Shown: piece after piece, positions 18,516 to 27,426 of the stretch | Position numbering within the stretch: the first letter of the stretch is position 1 | How the letters are laid out: each line of letters starts with the position of its first letter | From: Hephaestia caeni | GTDB lineage: Bacteria; Pseudomonadota; Alphaproteobacteria; Sphingomonadales; Sphingomonadaceae | Length of the DNA: 64,000 bases | Direction of reading: 5' to 3' | Assembly (NCBI RefSeq): GCF_003550065.1 | Contig: NZ_QXDC01000003.1 | Coordinates: 744,001-808,000 of the forward strand | Notes under the pieces: generated by a model | The model's database searches: none | The model's input: only the letters and a program-made list of their open reading frames with translations | What the model was told of the DNA's origin: nothing | Translations under genes and position numbers: made by a program

Positions 18516-19504
18516 CGGGCAGAGGCATGAAGATCGGAGTGATCGGCGCGGGCGCGTGGGGCACTGCGCTGGCGCAAGTGGCGGCACAGGGCGAGCGCGA
18601 GGTCATGCTCTGGGCACGCGAGCCCGAAGTGGTAACCGCGGTCAACCGGGGCCATGAGAACCCGCTGTTCCTGGCGGGCGTGCCGCTGTCGCCCACGATC
18701 CGCGCGACCGGGTCGCTCGGCGATCTGGCGGGGCTCGACGCGTTGCTCGTCGTCGTCCCCGCGCAGCATGTGCGCGCCATCCTCGCCGAAACGCCCGTCG
18801 ACGGCACCCCGCTGGTGCTGTGCGCCAAGGGGATCGAGGCGAAGACGCGCCTGCTGATCAGCGAGGTCGTGCGCGAAGTTGCGCCCGCGGCGCCGATCGC
18901 GGTGATCTCCGGCCCCACCTTCGCGCATGAGGTCGCCGCCGGACTGCCCGCGGCGGTGACGCTTGCCTGCGAGGCCGCAGCGCTGCGCACGCGGCTGGCC
19001 GAGCGGCTGGCGGGGCCGGCGTTCCGCCCTTACGCTTCGTCCGACGTCATCGGTGCGGAGATCGGCGGCGCGGTCAAGAACGTGCTCGCGATCGCGTGCG
19101 GCGTGGTCGAGGGCGCCGGGCTCGGCCAGAACGCCCGCGCCGCGCTGATCGCGCGTGGGTTCGCCGAGATGACGCGTTTCGGGCTCGCGCGCGGCGCGCG
19201 GGCGGAAACGCTCGCGGGGCTGTCGGGGCTGGGGGACCTCGTCCTGACCTGCTCGTCGGTCAGCTCGCGCAACTTCTCGCTCGGGGTCGGGCTCGGCCGG
19301 GGCAAGGCCGCTGCCGATCTGCTCGCCGACCGCAAGACGGTCGCCGAGGGCGCCTTCACCGCGCCCGTCCTGCGCGAGGCGGCAGCCGACGTCGGCGTCG
19401 ACATGCCGGTCGCGGAGGCGGTCTGCGCGCTGCTCGGTGGCGCGGCCGTGCGCGGCGTGATCGACGACCTGCTGGCGCGCCCGCTGCGCGACGAGGCGCA
19501 CTGA
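18512..19504 (+). CDS. gpsA: NAD(P)-dependent glycerol-3-phosphate dehydrogenase
   Basis: Reduces dihydroxyacetone phosphate to sn-glycerol 3-phosphate, the substrate of PlsY found at the left of this window. The 330-residue protein has the dinucleotide loop [37 protein letters not shown] (catalytic Lys) and [11 protein letters not shown]. The start at 18512 gives an ATGA overlap with tsaD; the internal ATG at 18527 (MKIGVIG) is a possible alternative giving 325 residues. Confidence 0.96.
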   Translation: MTGRGMKIGVIGAGAWGTALAQVAAQGEREVMLWAREPEVVTAVNRGHENPLFLAGVPLSPTIRATGSLGDLAGLDALLVVVPAQHVRAILAETPVDGTPLVLCAKGIEAKTRLLISEVVREVAPAAPIAVISGPTFAHEVAAGLPAAVTLACEAAALRTRLAERLAGPAFRPYASSDVIGAEIGGAVKNVLAIACGVVEGAGLGQNARAALIARGFAEMTRFGLARGARAETLAGLSGLGDLVLTCSSVSSRNFSLGVGLGRGKAAADLLADRKTVAEGAFTAPVLREAAADVGVDMPVAEAVCALLGGAAVRGVIDDLLARPLRDEAH

Positions 19505-19657
19505 CCGGCCAGACTCGGAACTCGAAGATTTCCGGATTGCCGGCCTGGTTCCGCTATTTTTGAACGCCCCCCGCCGAACCGCGAGAACCAAAACGCCGAA
19601 ATTGCCCCTTCGCACCCGTGGCGGATTGCGATATGCAACCGAAAACGGCGGGAGAGG

Positions 19658-20878
19658 ATGATGCGGCACACGATGATGCTGGCGCTGGCCGGCGGGTTGA
19701 TTCTGGCAGGCTGCCACCAGGCACCCAAGACCGACGCGCAGGGCTTCGTCATCGATCCCGGCTTCGAACAGAAGCTCCAGCAGCAATTGCTCGACGCCAA
19801 GCCCGGCACGATCGTCGCGATCCCCGCAGGCAAATACGCGCTCACTCGCAGCCTTTCGGTCACCGCCAACGGCGTCACCATCAAGGGCGCGGGGATGGAT
19901 AAAACCGTGCTGTCGTTCGCGAAGCAGATGTCGGGCGCCGAGGGGCTGCTCGTCACCGGCGACGATTTCACGCTCCAGGATATCGCGCTCGAAGACACCA
20001 GGGGCGACGCGCTCAAGATCAACGGCACGAAGAACGCGGTGATGCGCCGCGTGCGCGCCGAATGGACCGGTGGCCCGAGCACCGACAACGGCGCCTACGG
20101 CCTCTATCCGGTGCAGGTCGAAAACGTGCTGATCGAGGAAAGCGTGGTGAAGGGCGCATCGGACGCGGGCATTTACGTGGGCCAGTCGACCAACATCATC
20201 GTCCGCAACAACCGCGCCGAGGGCAATGTCGCCGGCATCGAGATCGAGAATTCGACCGGGGCGGACGTCTACGGCAACACCACGACCGGCAATACCGGCG
20301 GCATCCTGGTGTTCAACATGCCCGATCTGCCCGTGCCGGGCAGCAAGACGCGCGTCTACAAGAACACGATCACGGCCAACAACCACGCCAATTTCGGCGC
20401 CAAGGGATCGGCGGTATCGTCGGTGCCGGCGGGGTCGGGCGTGGTTATCAACGCCAATGACGATGTCGAGATTTTCGACAACGAGATCGCCAACAACAAG
20501 ACCGCGAACATCATCGTCTCGAGCTATTTCTCGACCGGCTTCGACACCCAGCGGGGGCGCAGCGCGGCGTACGATCCCTATCCGCAGAACATCTATGTCG
20601 CGAACAACCGCTTTTCGGGCGGTGGCAACGATCCCACCGATCAGTTCAAGCCGCTGATGGCGCTGGGCGGCGGCAAACTGCCCGACGTGGTATGGGACGG
20701 CTTCGTCGATCCCAAGGTCACCGACGCGCGCATCTGCGTGCAGAATGGCGACGCGAAACTGCTCAACGTCGATGGCCCGCACCAGTTCAAGGGCGCGGCG
20801 ATCGTCGCGGCCGATTGCGCGCCCGCCACACGCCTGCCCGAGATCGCGCTGCCCGCGGAGATGACCAGGGCCAGGTGA
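19658..20878 (+). CDS. Parallel beta-helix repeat lipoprotein
   Basis: A 406-residue lipoprotein (signal ending LILAGC) whose body is a right-handed parallel beta-helix: successive short turns such as GVTIKGAGMD, FTLQDIALED, NVLIEESVVKGASDAGIYVG, NIIVRNNRAEGNVAGIEIEN and DVEIFDNEIANNKTANIIV. It corresponds to the family I know as TIGR03805, which typically lies beside a second exported protein (TIGR03806) with no known function. That partner is the next gene. A carbohydrate ligand is plausible for such a fold but is not shown. Confidence 0.85.
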   Translation: MMRHTMMLALAGGLILAGCHQAPKTDAQGFVIDPGFEQKLQQQLLDAKPGTIVAIPAGKYALTRSLSVTANGVTIKGAGMDKTVLSFAKQMSGAEGLLVTGDDFTLQDIALEDTRGDALKINGTKNAVMRRVRAEWTGGPSTDNGAYGLYPVQVENVLIEESVVKGASDAGIYVGQSTNIIVRNNRAEGNVAGIEIENSTGADVYGNTTTGNTGGILVFNMPDLPVPGSKTRVYKNTITANNHANFGAKGSAVSSVPAGSGVVINANDDVEIFDNEIANNKTANIIVSSYFSTGFDTQRGRSAAYDPYPQNIYVANNRFSGGGNDPTDQFKPLMALGGGKLPDVVWDGFVDPKVTDARICVQNGDAKLLNVDGPHQFKGAAIVAADCAPATRLPEIALPAEMTRAR

Positions 20879-20903
20879 CGGTGAACGGTTGGCGAGAAGG
20901 ACT

Positions 20904-21014
20904 CGCGCAGAGACGCCGAGACGCAGAGAGGCTCCCTCAGGGGTCGCCGGTGCCATCCTGTCTGCGCGCCGTCGCGCATTTCTTCCGTCTCTGCGCCTCC
21001 GCGTCTCTGCGCGA
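20904..21014. repeat. Inverted repeat family D between two paired genes
   Basis: CGCGCAGAGACGCCGAGACG at 20904 and its inverted counterpart at 20989-21014 (ending GCGTCTCTGCGCGA) enclose about 60 bases. Related fragments occur at about 40327 and 40438. The element occupies the region where the start of the following gene should be, and no ATG is available there in frame. Confidence 0.65.
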
Positions 21015-22197
21015 ACCGAATCCTTTCAACCTCCTGCGGAACACCGCTGCGATCCTGCTCCTCGCGCTTGCCGCCACCGCCTGCCACCGCGCACCGGACG
21101 CGGTGACCTTCCACGCCACGGATAATCCCGAAAACCTCGCCGATTGGGGGGTGTTCACGATGTCGAACGGCCGGCTCGCTCCGCGTGCTGGGCTGGTCAC
21201 CTACGAACTCGCGACACCGCTGTTCAGCGATTACGCGCAGAAATGGCGCACCGTCTTCGTGCCCAAGGGCGCGAGCGCGACCTACGATCCCACCGGGCCG
21301 TTCGATTTCCCGGTCGGCTCGATCATCACCAAGACCTTCTATTTTTCGGTGCCCGCCGCGGCCGATCGGCCGGGCGAGACGGCCGAGGTGCTCAAGGTGA
21401 CGCCGGCGACCTATCAGAACGGTGTCACCGGGCTCGATCTCGCGCATGTCCGGCTGATCGAGACGCGGCTGCTGGTGCGCCGCGCCGATGGCTGGGTGGG
21501 GCTGCCCTATGTCTGGAACGCGGACCAAACGAAGGCGACGCTCCAGCGCGCGGGCGCCGATGTGTCGCTGACCCTGCTCGATGACGGAAAGCGCACCAAT
21601 TTCGTCTATTCGGTACCCAACGCCAATCAATGCGCGGGCTGCCACACGCTCGATCATCGCACTCGCGCGGTCGAGCCGATCGGGCTTCAGGCGCGCCATC
21701 TCAACCGGACGTTCCCCGGTGCAGGTGGGGAGATCAACCAACTCAAGCGACTGGCTGCGCTCGGTTATCTCACCGGAGTGCCCACGGCGGGCATCCCGCG
21801 CGATGCCGATTGGAGCGATGCGGCCGCGCCGCTCGACGCCCGCGCGCGCGCCTATCTCGACATCAATTGCGCGCATTGCCATTCGCCGACCGGCCCGGCG
21901 CGCGTGTCCGGGCTATGGCTCGATAGCGCCAACGCCGATCCGCGCGCGCTCGGCGTGTGCAAGCCGCCGGTCGCCGCGGGCAACGGCGCCGAAGGCCGCG
22001 CGTTCGATATCGTCCCCGGCGACGCCCCCGGCTCGGTCCTGTCGCACCGCATGGCGATCACCGATCCCGGCGCGAGGATGCCCGAAACCGGCCGCAGCCT
22101 CACCCATGCGGAGGGCGTCGCGCTGATCGATGCGTGGATCGATCAGCTCAAGGGTGAATGCCGCGTCGCCGACGCTCCCAAATTCGCGATGCGTTGA
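20950..22197 (+). CDS. Diheme c-type cytochrome lipoprotein (HNE_0200/SO2930-type); start uncertain
   Basis: Exported protein paired with the beta-helix lipoprotein upstream. Two heme sites are visible, CAGCH and CAHCH (about residues 228 and 307 from the GTG at 20950). A lipoprotein-like signal LLLALAATAC lies before the mature part. The C-terminal region has PGDAPGSVLSHRM and GARMPETGR. I recognise the family as TIGR03806, role unknown. No ATG is in frame; the GTG at 20950 lies inside repeat family D and has no good ribosome site. The true start may be a non-ATG codon near 21030, or the start may have been damaged by the repeat. Confidence 0.75.
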   Translation: MPSCLRAVAHFFRLCASASLREPNPFNLLRNTAAILLLALAATACHRAPDAVTFHATDNPENLADWGVFTMSNGRLAPRAGLVTYELATPLFSDYAQKWRTVFVPKGASATYDPTGPFDFPVGSIITKTFYFSVPAAADRPGETAEVLKVTPATYQNGVTGLDLAHVRLIETRLLVRRADGWVGLPYVWNADQTKATLQRAGADVSLTLLDDGKRTNFVYSVPNANQCAGCHTLDHRTRAVEPIGLQARHLNRTFPGAGGEINQLKRLAALGYLTGVPTAGIPRDADWSDAAAPLDARARAYLDINCAHCHSPTGPARVSGLWLDSANADPRALGVCKPPVAAGNGAEGRAFDIVPGDAPGSVLSHRMAITDPGARMPETGRSLTHAEGVALIDAWIDQLKGECRVADAPKFAMR

Positions 22198-22266
22198 GGT
22201 GTTCGGGGATGCGCCTTTCGGCGCATGGCGGCACCGGCCCGCTAGAGTCAGACGATTTTGCGTTGA

Positions 22267-22364
22267 TCCGTTCGTGCTGAGCTTGTCGAAGCACCGTACT
22301 CCGCGCCGCAAGCGATCAGCGGGTCCATCGCAGAACGGCCCTGTGACAAGTCAGCACGAACGGA
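22267..22364. repeat. Repeat family C, full copy
   Basis: TCCGTTCGTGCTGAGCTTGT near 22267 is matched by the inverted form GACAAGTCAGCACGAACGGA ending at 22364, with one base deleted. It lies in the 239-bp gap between two converging genes. A family A-like fragment (CACCGGCCCGCTAGAG) sits just before it at about 22232. The rest of the gap shows no gene. Confidence 0.7.
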
Positions 22365-22436
22365 TTTGGGGAGCGGTTCGACTTAAAGACATCAGGCTCT
22401 AGGACATCGCTCTTCCGCGATTTCCCGAACAACTCC

Positions 22437-23174
22437 TCAGCGCACCGCGATGCCGTTGGCGAGCAGATCAGCGATCGTGTCGGCAACCTCGGTCGCGCTG
22501 CGATCGTCGGCCCAGACCCCGAAGCGCAGCCCGAGGAACACGTTCATCCCCATGATCGCCCAGGCGTGGATGTCGTCCACCCCCGCGCGCACCTCGCCGC
22601 GCTCGGCGGCGGCGGACAGGCGCTGCGCGATGCGCTCGGCGGTGGTCGCATAATGCGCGCGGAAACTTGTCGGATCGACGAACTCGGCCTCGTCGATGAT
22701 CCGGTAGATCGCCTTGTTACCACGCACGAACTCGATGAATTCGAGCAGCCCCGCGCGCTCGGCGGATAGCTGGTCGGGTGCGCTCGCCAGCACCGGCGCC
22801 ACCCGGTCGCGCACCTGCCCCGACATATCGCGCACCAGCGCCCGGAAGATCGCATCCTTGCTGTCGAAATAGGTGTAGAACGTGCCGAGCGCGACGCCCG
22901 CGCGACGGGTGATCGCGCTGATCGACCCGTCGTGGAAACCCTTCTCACCGAACTCCGCCGCCGCCGCGTCGAGCAGCGCGCGCAGCGTGCGGCGGCCGCG
23001 CTCGGTCCGCGGCGCCTTGCCGACGCTTGCGGCGGTATCGGGCACCCGCGCGGCGGCGGTATCGGGCATCGCCCGCGCGCCGGCTGTGTCGGCTACCGGC
23101 TCCCCGGCGGCCTTGTCGAGCCCCGGCCGCGCGGTCGCTGTTGCCCGAAGGCCACGCTTGCCCGTCATTGTCAT
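22437..23174 (-). CDS. TetR/AcrR-family regulator
   Basis: A 245-residue regulator with an unusually long, low-complexity N-terminal extension of about 55 residues (repeated DTA motifs: VADTAGARAMPDTAAARVPDT broken into short runs) before the HTH domain ALLDAAAAEFGEKGFHDGSI, ITRRAGVALGTFYTYFDSKD. The C-terminal part is the usual all-helical ligand domain. It is divergent from the TonB-dependent receptor gene, whose promoter region contains palindromes it may bind. Start could be 23174 or 23168. Confidence 0.88.
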   Translation of the reverse strand: MTMTGKRGLRATATARPGLDKAAGEPVADTAGARAMPDTAAARVPDTAASVGKAPRTERGRRTLRALLDAAAAEFGEKGFHDGSISAITRRAGVALGTFYTYFDSKDAIFRALVRDMSGQVRDRVAPVLASAPDQLSAERAGLLEFIEFVRGNKAIYRIIDEAEFVDPTSFRAHYATTAERIAQRLSAAAERGEVRAGVDDIHAWAIMGMNVFLGLRFGVWADDRSATEVADTIADLLANGIAVR

Positions 23175-23195
23175 CCTCTCCCCGCACGCACCAAG

Positions 23196-23224
23196 TTGAA
23201 AGTTGGTTCAGGTTTCATTATAGC
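23196..23224 (+). promoter_or_regulatory. Predicted promoter of the TonB receptor gene
   Basis: TTGAAA at 23196-23201 and TATAGC at 23219-23224 are separated by 17 bases, a good sigma-70 layout. It sits 62 bases before the receptor ATG, in the gap shared with the divergent tetR gene, and the -35 lies in the imperfect dyad CCAAGTTGAAAGTTGG. Confidence 0.5.
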
Positions 23225-23236
23225 GTGATCGACCGA

Positions 23237-23265
23237 CGCACAACCCTGAGAGTTGTGCGCTTTTT
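23237..23265. promoter_or_regulatory. Leader palindrome before the TonB receptor (operator or attenuator)
   Basis: CGCACAAC and GTTGTGCG form a perfect 8-bp stem around a 7-base centre, followed by CTTTTT. It lies just after the predicted transcription start of the receptor gene. It could be a TetR operator, or a terminator-like hairpin in the leader; the sequence alone does not decide. Confidence 0.45.
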
Positions 23266-23285
23266 CGAGGGAGGGGAGAACCATT

Positions 23286-25649
23286 ATGTCCCGTCGCATC
23301 CGCTATCGCACCTTGCCCGTCGTTGGCCTCACCTTCGCGGCACTTTCCGGCGCGCCCGCGTTCGCGCAAGAGAGGGGCGGCGGCACCGAACAGGCCGCGC
23401 AGGCGGCGAACGACACCGCCGATGAGGCGAGCACGGGCGACATCATCGTCACCGCGCGGCGCCGCGACGAGCGCCTGCTCGACACGCCGGTCGCGATCAC
23501 CGCCTTCACCGGCGCACAGCTCGAAAAGCAGGGCGCGATCGACATCACCGAGGTCGCGCAATCCACCCCCAACGTCACGCTCGAGCCGTCGCGCGGCACC
23601 AACTCGACGCTCACCGCCTTCATCCGCGGCGTCGGCCAGCAGGATCCGGTACCCGGCTTCGAGGCGGGGATCGGCGTCTATCTCGACGACGTCTATTTGA
23701 ACCGCCCGCAGGCTGCGGTGCTCGACATCTACGACGTCGAGCGGATCGAGGTGCTGCGCGGGCCGCAGGGCACGCTCTACGGCCGCAACACGATCGGCGG
23801 CGCGATCAAATATGTCACCAAGCGTCTGCCCGACCATGTCGAGGTCAAGCTCCGCGCGACCTACGGCAGCTACGATCAGGCCGACGGCGTCATCAGCGCC
23901 TCGACGCCGATCGGCGACCTGTTCAAGGTGGGGATCGCGGGGGCGCGACTGTCGCGCGGCGGGTTCGGCGACAACCTCAACCTCGGCATCGACAATTACA
24001 ACAAGGATATCTGGGCCGGGCGCGGCACGATCGAGTTCGAATCGCCCGACCAGGGCCTCTTCGTGCGTCTGACCGGCGACTACACCCACGACAAGTCGAA
24101 CGCGCGCAACGGCCATGCGCTGTTCCCCGGCATGATCTCGGGCGATCCGGTGCTCGACAATGTCTATGATACCACCGCAGGGCTCAACAATCCGCGCGAG
24201 GACGTCAAGGCGGGCGGGCTGTCGATGACCGCCGAGGCGCATCTCACCGACACACTGACGCTCAAGAGCATCAGCGCGTGGCGCAAAGACACGAGCTATA
24301 CCCCGATCGATTTCGATTCGCGGCCCGTGGTGGATGTCGATGTCCCCGCGGTCTATCGCAACGAGCAGACGAGCCAGGAATTCCAGCTCCTCTACGACAG
24401 CGATCGGCTGCACGGCATCTTCGGCTATTATTATCTCGGCGCGACCGCGCAGACCTCGTTCGACGTGCTGCTGGGGCTGACCGGCGACCTGATCGGGCTG
24501 CCGGGGCTCAACGGCTATACCTCGGGCGACGTGCGCACCGAAACCTCGTCTTTCTACGGCGACTTCACCTATGACCTGACCGATCAGCTCAGCCTCTCGC
24601 TGGGCGGCCGCTACACCTGGGATGAACGCAAGTCGCACATCCTCAAGCAGAACAAGGTCGGCGGCACCTCGCCCGAATTCGGCGGCACCGCGATGGTGAT
24701 CCAGACGCTCACCGATTTCCGGGGCCGCGCGATGTTCCGCCGCTTCACCCCGCGCGCGTCAGTGAGCTTCAAGCCCGCGCCCGATCACCTGCTCTATGCC
24801 TCCTATTCGGAAGGCTTCAAGGGCGGCGGCTTCGATCCGCGCGGCGACGCCTCCAAGACCCCCGATTTCAACGGCGACGGCGCCGTGAGCCCGTCGGAAG
24901 TCTACGACTTCCTCTCGTTCGCCCCCGAAAGCGTCGACACCTATGAGATCGGCTGGAAGGCCGCGCTGTTCGGTCGGCGCGTGACCTTCGCGGTCGACGG
25001 CTTCTGGTCGAATTACAAGGACGTGCAGATCCCCGGTTCGGTCGGCGCCGACAGCGACGGCGACGGGGTGAACGACACTTTCGTCGGCGTCACCTCGAAC
25101 GCGGGCAAGGCGACGATCAAGGGCCTCGAGTTCGAAGGCAACGCCGTGCTTGCCGAGGATTTCGCCGGGCTGGGCTCGACGATCAATCTCGCCGCGACCG
25201 CGGGGTATATCGACGCCAAATACGATCGCTTCATCGATGCCTTCGGGGACGACGTGGCGGACCAGCGCGCCTTCCAGAACACGCCCAAATGGACGCTGTC
25301 GGGCACGCTCGGTGCGCACATTCCGGTGGGCGACGGCGCGGTCGATGCCTCGACCAGCGTGTCGTATCGCAGTCTGACGCATCAATTCGAGGTGCCGATC
25401 CCGTGGCTCGACCAGCCCGGTTATGCCTTGTGGGATGCGAACCTGCGCTACAGCTTCGCCGACGATCGCTATTCGATCGGCCTCCACGCCAAGAACATCC
25501 TCAACAAGCGCTACATCACCTCGGGCTATAATTACCTCGCGCCCGATGGCGCGGGGGGATACACTTCGACGCTGGGGCTCGAGGGCGTCGCGACCGCTTT
25601 TTACGGCAATCCGCGACAGGTGTTCGTGACCCTGGGGGCGAAGTTCTGA
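23286..25649 (+). CDS. TonB-dependent outer membrane receptor
   Basis: A 787-residue active-transport receptor. It has a signal peptide (AALSGAPAFAQ), a TonB box-like stretch GDIIVTARRRDERLLDTPVA, the plug domain with IRGVGQQDPVPG and VEVLRGPQGTLYGRNTIGGA style motif, and a long beta-barrel ending in the C-terminal phenylalanine (VTLGAKF). The start at 23286 follows GGAGAACC and gives the signal peptide directly. The substrate is unknown; this subclass in sphingomonads often takes up organic compounds. It is followed by an MFS permease, so the pair may carry one nutrient across both membranes. Confidence 0.93.
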   Translation: MSRRIRYRTLPVVGLTFAALSGAPAFAQERGGGTEQAAQAANDTADEASTGDIIVTARRRDERLLDTPVAITAFTGAQLEKQGAIDITEVAQSTPNVTLEPSRGTNSTLTAFIRGVGQQDPVPGFEAGIGVYLDDVYLNRPQAAVLDIYDVERIEVLRGPQGTLYGRNTIGGAIKYVTKRLPDHVEVKLRATYGSYDQADGVISASTPIGDLFKVGIAGARLSRGGFGDNLNLGIDNYNKDIWAGRGTIEFESPDQGLFVRLTGDYTHDKSNARNGHALFPGMISGDPVLDNVYDTTAGLNNPREDVKAGGLSMTAEAHLTDTLTLKSISAWRKDTSYTPIDFDSRPVVDVDVPAVYRNEQTSQEFQLLYDSDRLHGIFGYYYLGATAQTSFDVLLGLTGDLIGLPGLNGYTSGDVRTETSSFYGDFTYDLTDQLSLSLGGRYTWDERKSHILKQNKVGGTSPEFGGTAMVIQTLTDFRGRAMFRRFTPRASVSFKPAPDHLLYASYSEGFKGGGFDPRGDASKTPDFNGDGAVSPSEVYDFLSFAPESVDTYEIGWKAALFGRRVTFAVDGFWSNYKDVQIPGSVGADSDGDGVNDTFVGVTSNAGKATIKGLEFEGNAVLAEDFAGLGSTINLAATAGYIDAKYDRFIDAFGDDVADQRAFQNTPKWTLSGTLGAHIPVGDGAVDASTSVSYRSLTHQFEVPIPWLDQPGYALWDANLRYSFADDRYSIGLHAKNILNKRYITSGYNYLAPDGAGGYTSTLGLEGVATAFYGNPRQVFVTLGAKF

Positions 25650-25666
25650 ACAACGGCCCTTTCGTC

Positions 25667-25723
25667 ATGCCAGCGAAAGCTGGCATCTCGTCGTCACCGG
25701 GAGACCCCAGCCTTCGCTGGGGT
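25667..25723. repeat. Paired-hairpin repeat, family B copy 2
   Basis: Two hairpins, ATGCCAGC GAAA GCTGGCAT (25667-25686) and ACCCCAGC CTTC GCTGGGGT (25704-25723), lie between the receptor and the MFS gene, ending 24 bases before the MFS start. Same style as the copies at 10080, 40351 and 42574. Confidence 0.75.
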
Positions 25724-25746
25724 GACGGTCTTTTGGGATCGTAACG

Positions 25747-27003
25747 ATGCGCTCGACGCCGCTCCGCGCCCCTCCCTCCCGCGGCCTCGTGCTCGCGATG
25801 CTGCTTGTCGTCTACACCTTCAATTTCCTCGACCGGCAGATCCTCGGCATCCTCGCCCAGCCGATCAAGGCCGATCTGGGGCTCAGCGACGCCGAGTTCG
25901 GCGCGATCGGCGGGCTCGCCTTCGCGATCCTCTATTCGGTGCTCGGCGTGCCGCTCGCGCTGCTTGCGGACAAGACCAGCCGCTCATGGGTCATCGCGGG
26001 CGCACTCACCGTATGGAGCGGTTTCACCGCTTTGTGCGGGTTCGCGAACAGCTTCTGGCACTTCTTCATCTTCCGGCTCGGCGTCGGCGTGGGCGAGGCG
26101 GGCGGCGTCGCGCCGTCCTATGCGCTGATCGCCGATTATTTCCCGCCCGAGCGCCGCGCCCGCGCGCTCGCCATCTATTCGCTCGGCATTCCGATCGGGC
26201 TCGCGGGCGGGGTGCTGCTCGGTGCCTATATCGCCGCGTTGGTCGAATGGCGCGCGGCCTTCATCACGATGGGGATCGCGGGGATCGTGCTCGCGCCGAT
26301 CTTCATCGCGGTGGTGCGCGATCTGCCGCGCCCGGCCAAGGCCGCCGAAACCCAGGCGGTGCCGCTCGGCGCGGTCTTCCCGATGCTCGCGAAGAAGCCG
26401 AGCTTCTGGCTGATGGCATTCGCCGCCGGGTGTAGTTCGCTTACCGGCTACGGCCTCGCCTTGTGGACCCCGGCGGTGTTGATGCGCAGCTTCGGCTTCG
26501 ATCTCATCACCACCGGCCAGTTCATGGGATCGCTGCTGCTCGTCGGCGGCACCGCGGGCGTCTTCGCGGGTGGCTGGCTCGCCGACCGGCTCGGCACGGT
26601 CGACAGGCGATGGTATGCGCGGCTGCCCGCGATCGCCTGGCTGATCACCGCGCCCACCTTCGCCGCCGGGCTGGTGGTGCCGATGCCCGCCGCATCATGG
26701 GTGCTGCTGCTGATCCCCAACGCGCTCAACATCCTGTGGCTGGGGCCGGTCACCAACGCGGTCCAGCACCTCGTGCCGCCGCGGATGCGCGCGACCGCGA
26801 GCGCGAGCTTTCTGATGATCAACAATCTGATCGGGCTCGGCATCGGGCCGATGCTGATGGGCGGGCTGTCGGACTATTTCACGGCGAGCTACGGCGTGGA
26901 TGCGTTGCGCAACGCGGTGATCCTGTGCCTTGGCTTCTATCTGATCGCGGCGGCGCTGATGATGCTCGCGATCCGGCCGCTCCAGCGCGATTGGGTCGAT
27001 TGA
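25747..27003 (+). CDS. MFS transporter (spinster-like)
   Basis: A 418-residue inner-membrane permease with about 12 hydrophobic segments. The start region YTFNFLDRQILGILAQPIKA and the loop LLADKTSRSWVIAGAL are typical of the spinster/hexuronate-like MFS branch common in sphingomonads. GVGEAGGVAPSYALIADYFP follows in TM4-TM5. It lies 97 bp after the TonB receptor on the same strand with a family B repeat between. Substrate unknown. Confidence 0.9.
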   Translation: MRSTPLRAPPSRGLVLAMLLVVYTFNFLDRQILGILAQPIKADLGLSDAEFGAIGGLAFAILYSVLGVPLALLADKTSRSWVIAGALTVWSGFTALCGFANSFWHFFIFRLGVGVGEAGGVAPSYALIADYFPPERRARALAIYSLGIPIGLAGGVLLGAYIAALVEWRAAFITMGIAGIVLAPIFIAVVRDLPRPAKAAETQAVPLGAVFPMLAKKPSFWLMAFAAGCSSLTGYGLALWTPAVLMRSFGFDLITTGQFMGSLLLVGGTAGVFAGGWLADRLGTVDRRWYARLPAIAWLITAPTFAAGLVVPMPAASWVLLLIPNALNILWLGPVTNAVQHLVPPRMRATASASFLMINNLIGLGIGPMLMGGLSDYFTASYGVDALRNAVILCLGFYLIAAALMMLAIRPLQRDWVD

Positions 27004-27009
27004 GCGCGT

Positions 27010-27153
27010 TCAACCGCTACGCGAATCATCGCGTCCGACCACATCGGAAGCGCCGTCGTTCGCCCGCTCCTCGCGAGCGCGTCCCTTGCGGCGGCGCAGG
27101 TTCTCCCGCAACTGCCGGGCCAGCCGCGCCGCGCGATCGTCCTTTTCGGTCAT
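27010..27153 (-). CDS. Small basic protein, 47 residues
   Basis: Begins MTEKDDRAARLARQLRENLR and continues as a highly charged helix (RRRKGRAREE) before a short acidic tail. The heptad-like Arg/Leu pattern looks like a real protein and such short proteins recur in sphingomonads, as far as I recall. It starts 29 bases from the tRNA-Thr promoter and converges on the MFS gene. No clear ribosome site is visible, so confidence is moderate. Confidence 0.5.
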   Translation of the reverse strand: MTEKDDRAARLARQLRENLRRRKGRAREERANDGASDVVGRDDSRSG

Positions 27154-27181
27154 GGCCGGTGATTATGTCGCGGCGCGCACC

Positions 27182-27211
27182 TTGACAATCCCGGCGCCCC
27201 GCGGCCATAGG
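27182..27211 (+). promoter_or_regulatory. Predicted promoter of tRNA-Thr
   Basis: A consensus TTGACA at 27182-27187 and CATAGG at 27206-27211 are separated by 18 bases, placing the start a few bases before the tRNA gene at 27236. Confidence 0.55.
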
Positions 27212-27235
27212 CGCCGCTTCCCGACCGGGCCCCGT

Positions 27236-27310
<75 letters not shown>

Positions 27311-27344
27311 CGCCCTAGAGTTGGTCCACGTTTGGTGGAGGCGG

Positions 27345-27420
27345 CACCGGCCCGCTCCCCCACCCCGCCACCCAAGACATTATAGTTGCATGGGTGGCCG
27401 GGTGGGGGAGCGGGCCGGTG
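27345..27420. repeat. REP-like palindrome, family A copy 3
   Basis: Arms 27345-27374 and 27391-27420 repeat the sequence of the copies at 3645 and 9510, with a 16-base centre. It starts 35 bases after tRNA-Thr and ends 7 bases before the converging gene at 27427. Confidence 0.85.
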
Positions 27421-27426
27421 CCGCAC

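Noticed and set aside
17933..20956. 1007-codon open frame on the minus strand
   Set aside because: It lies antisense to tsaD, gpsA and the beta-helix gene, has Arg/Ala-rich shadow composition, and shows no motifs.
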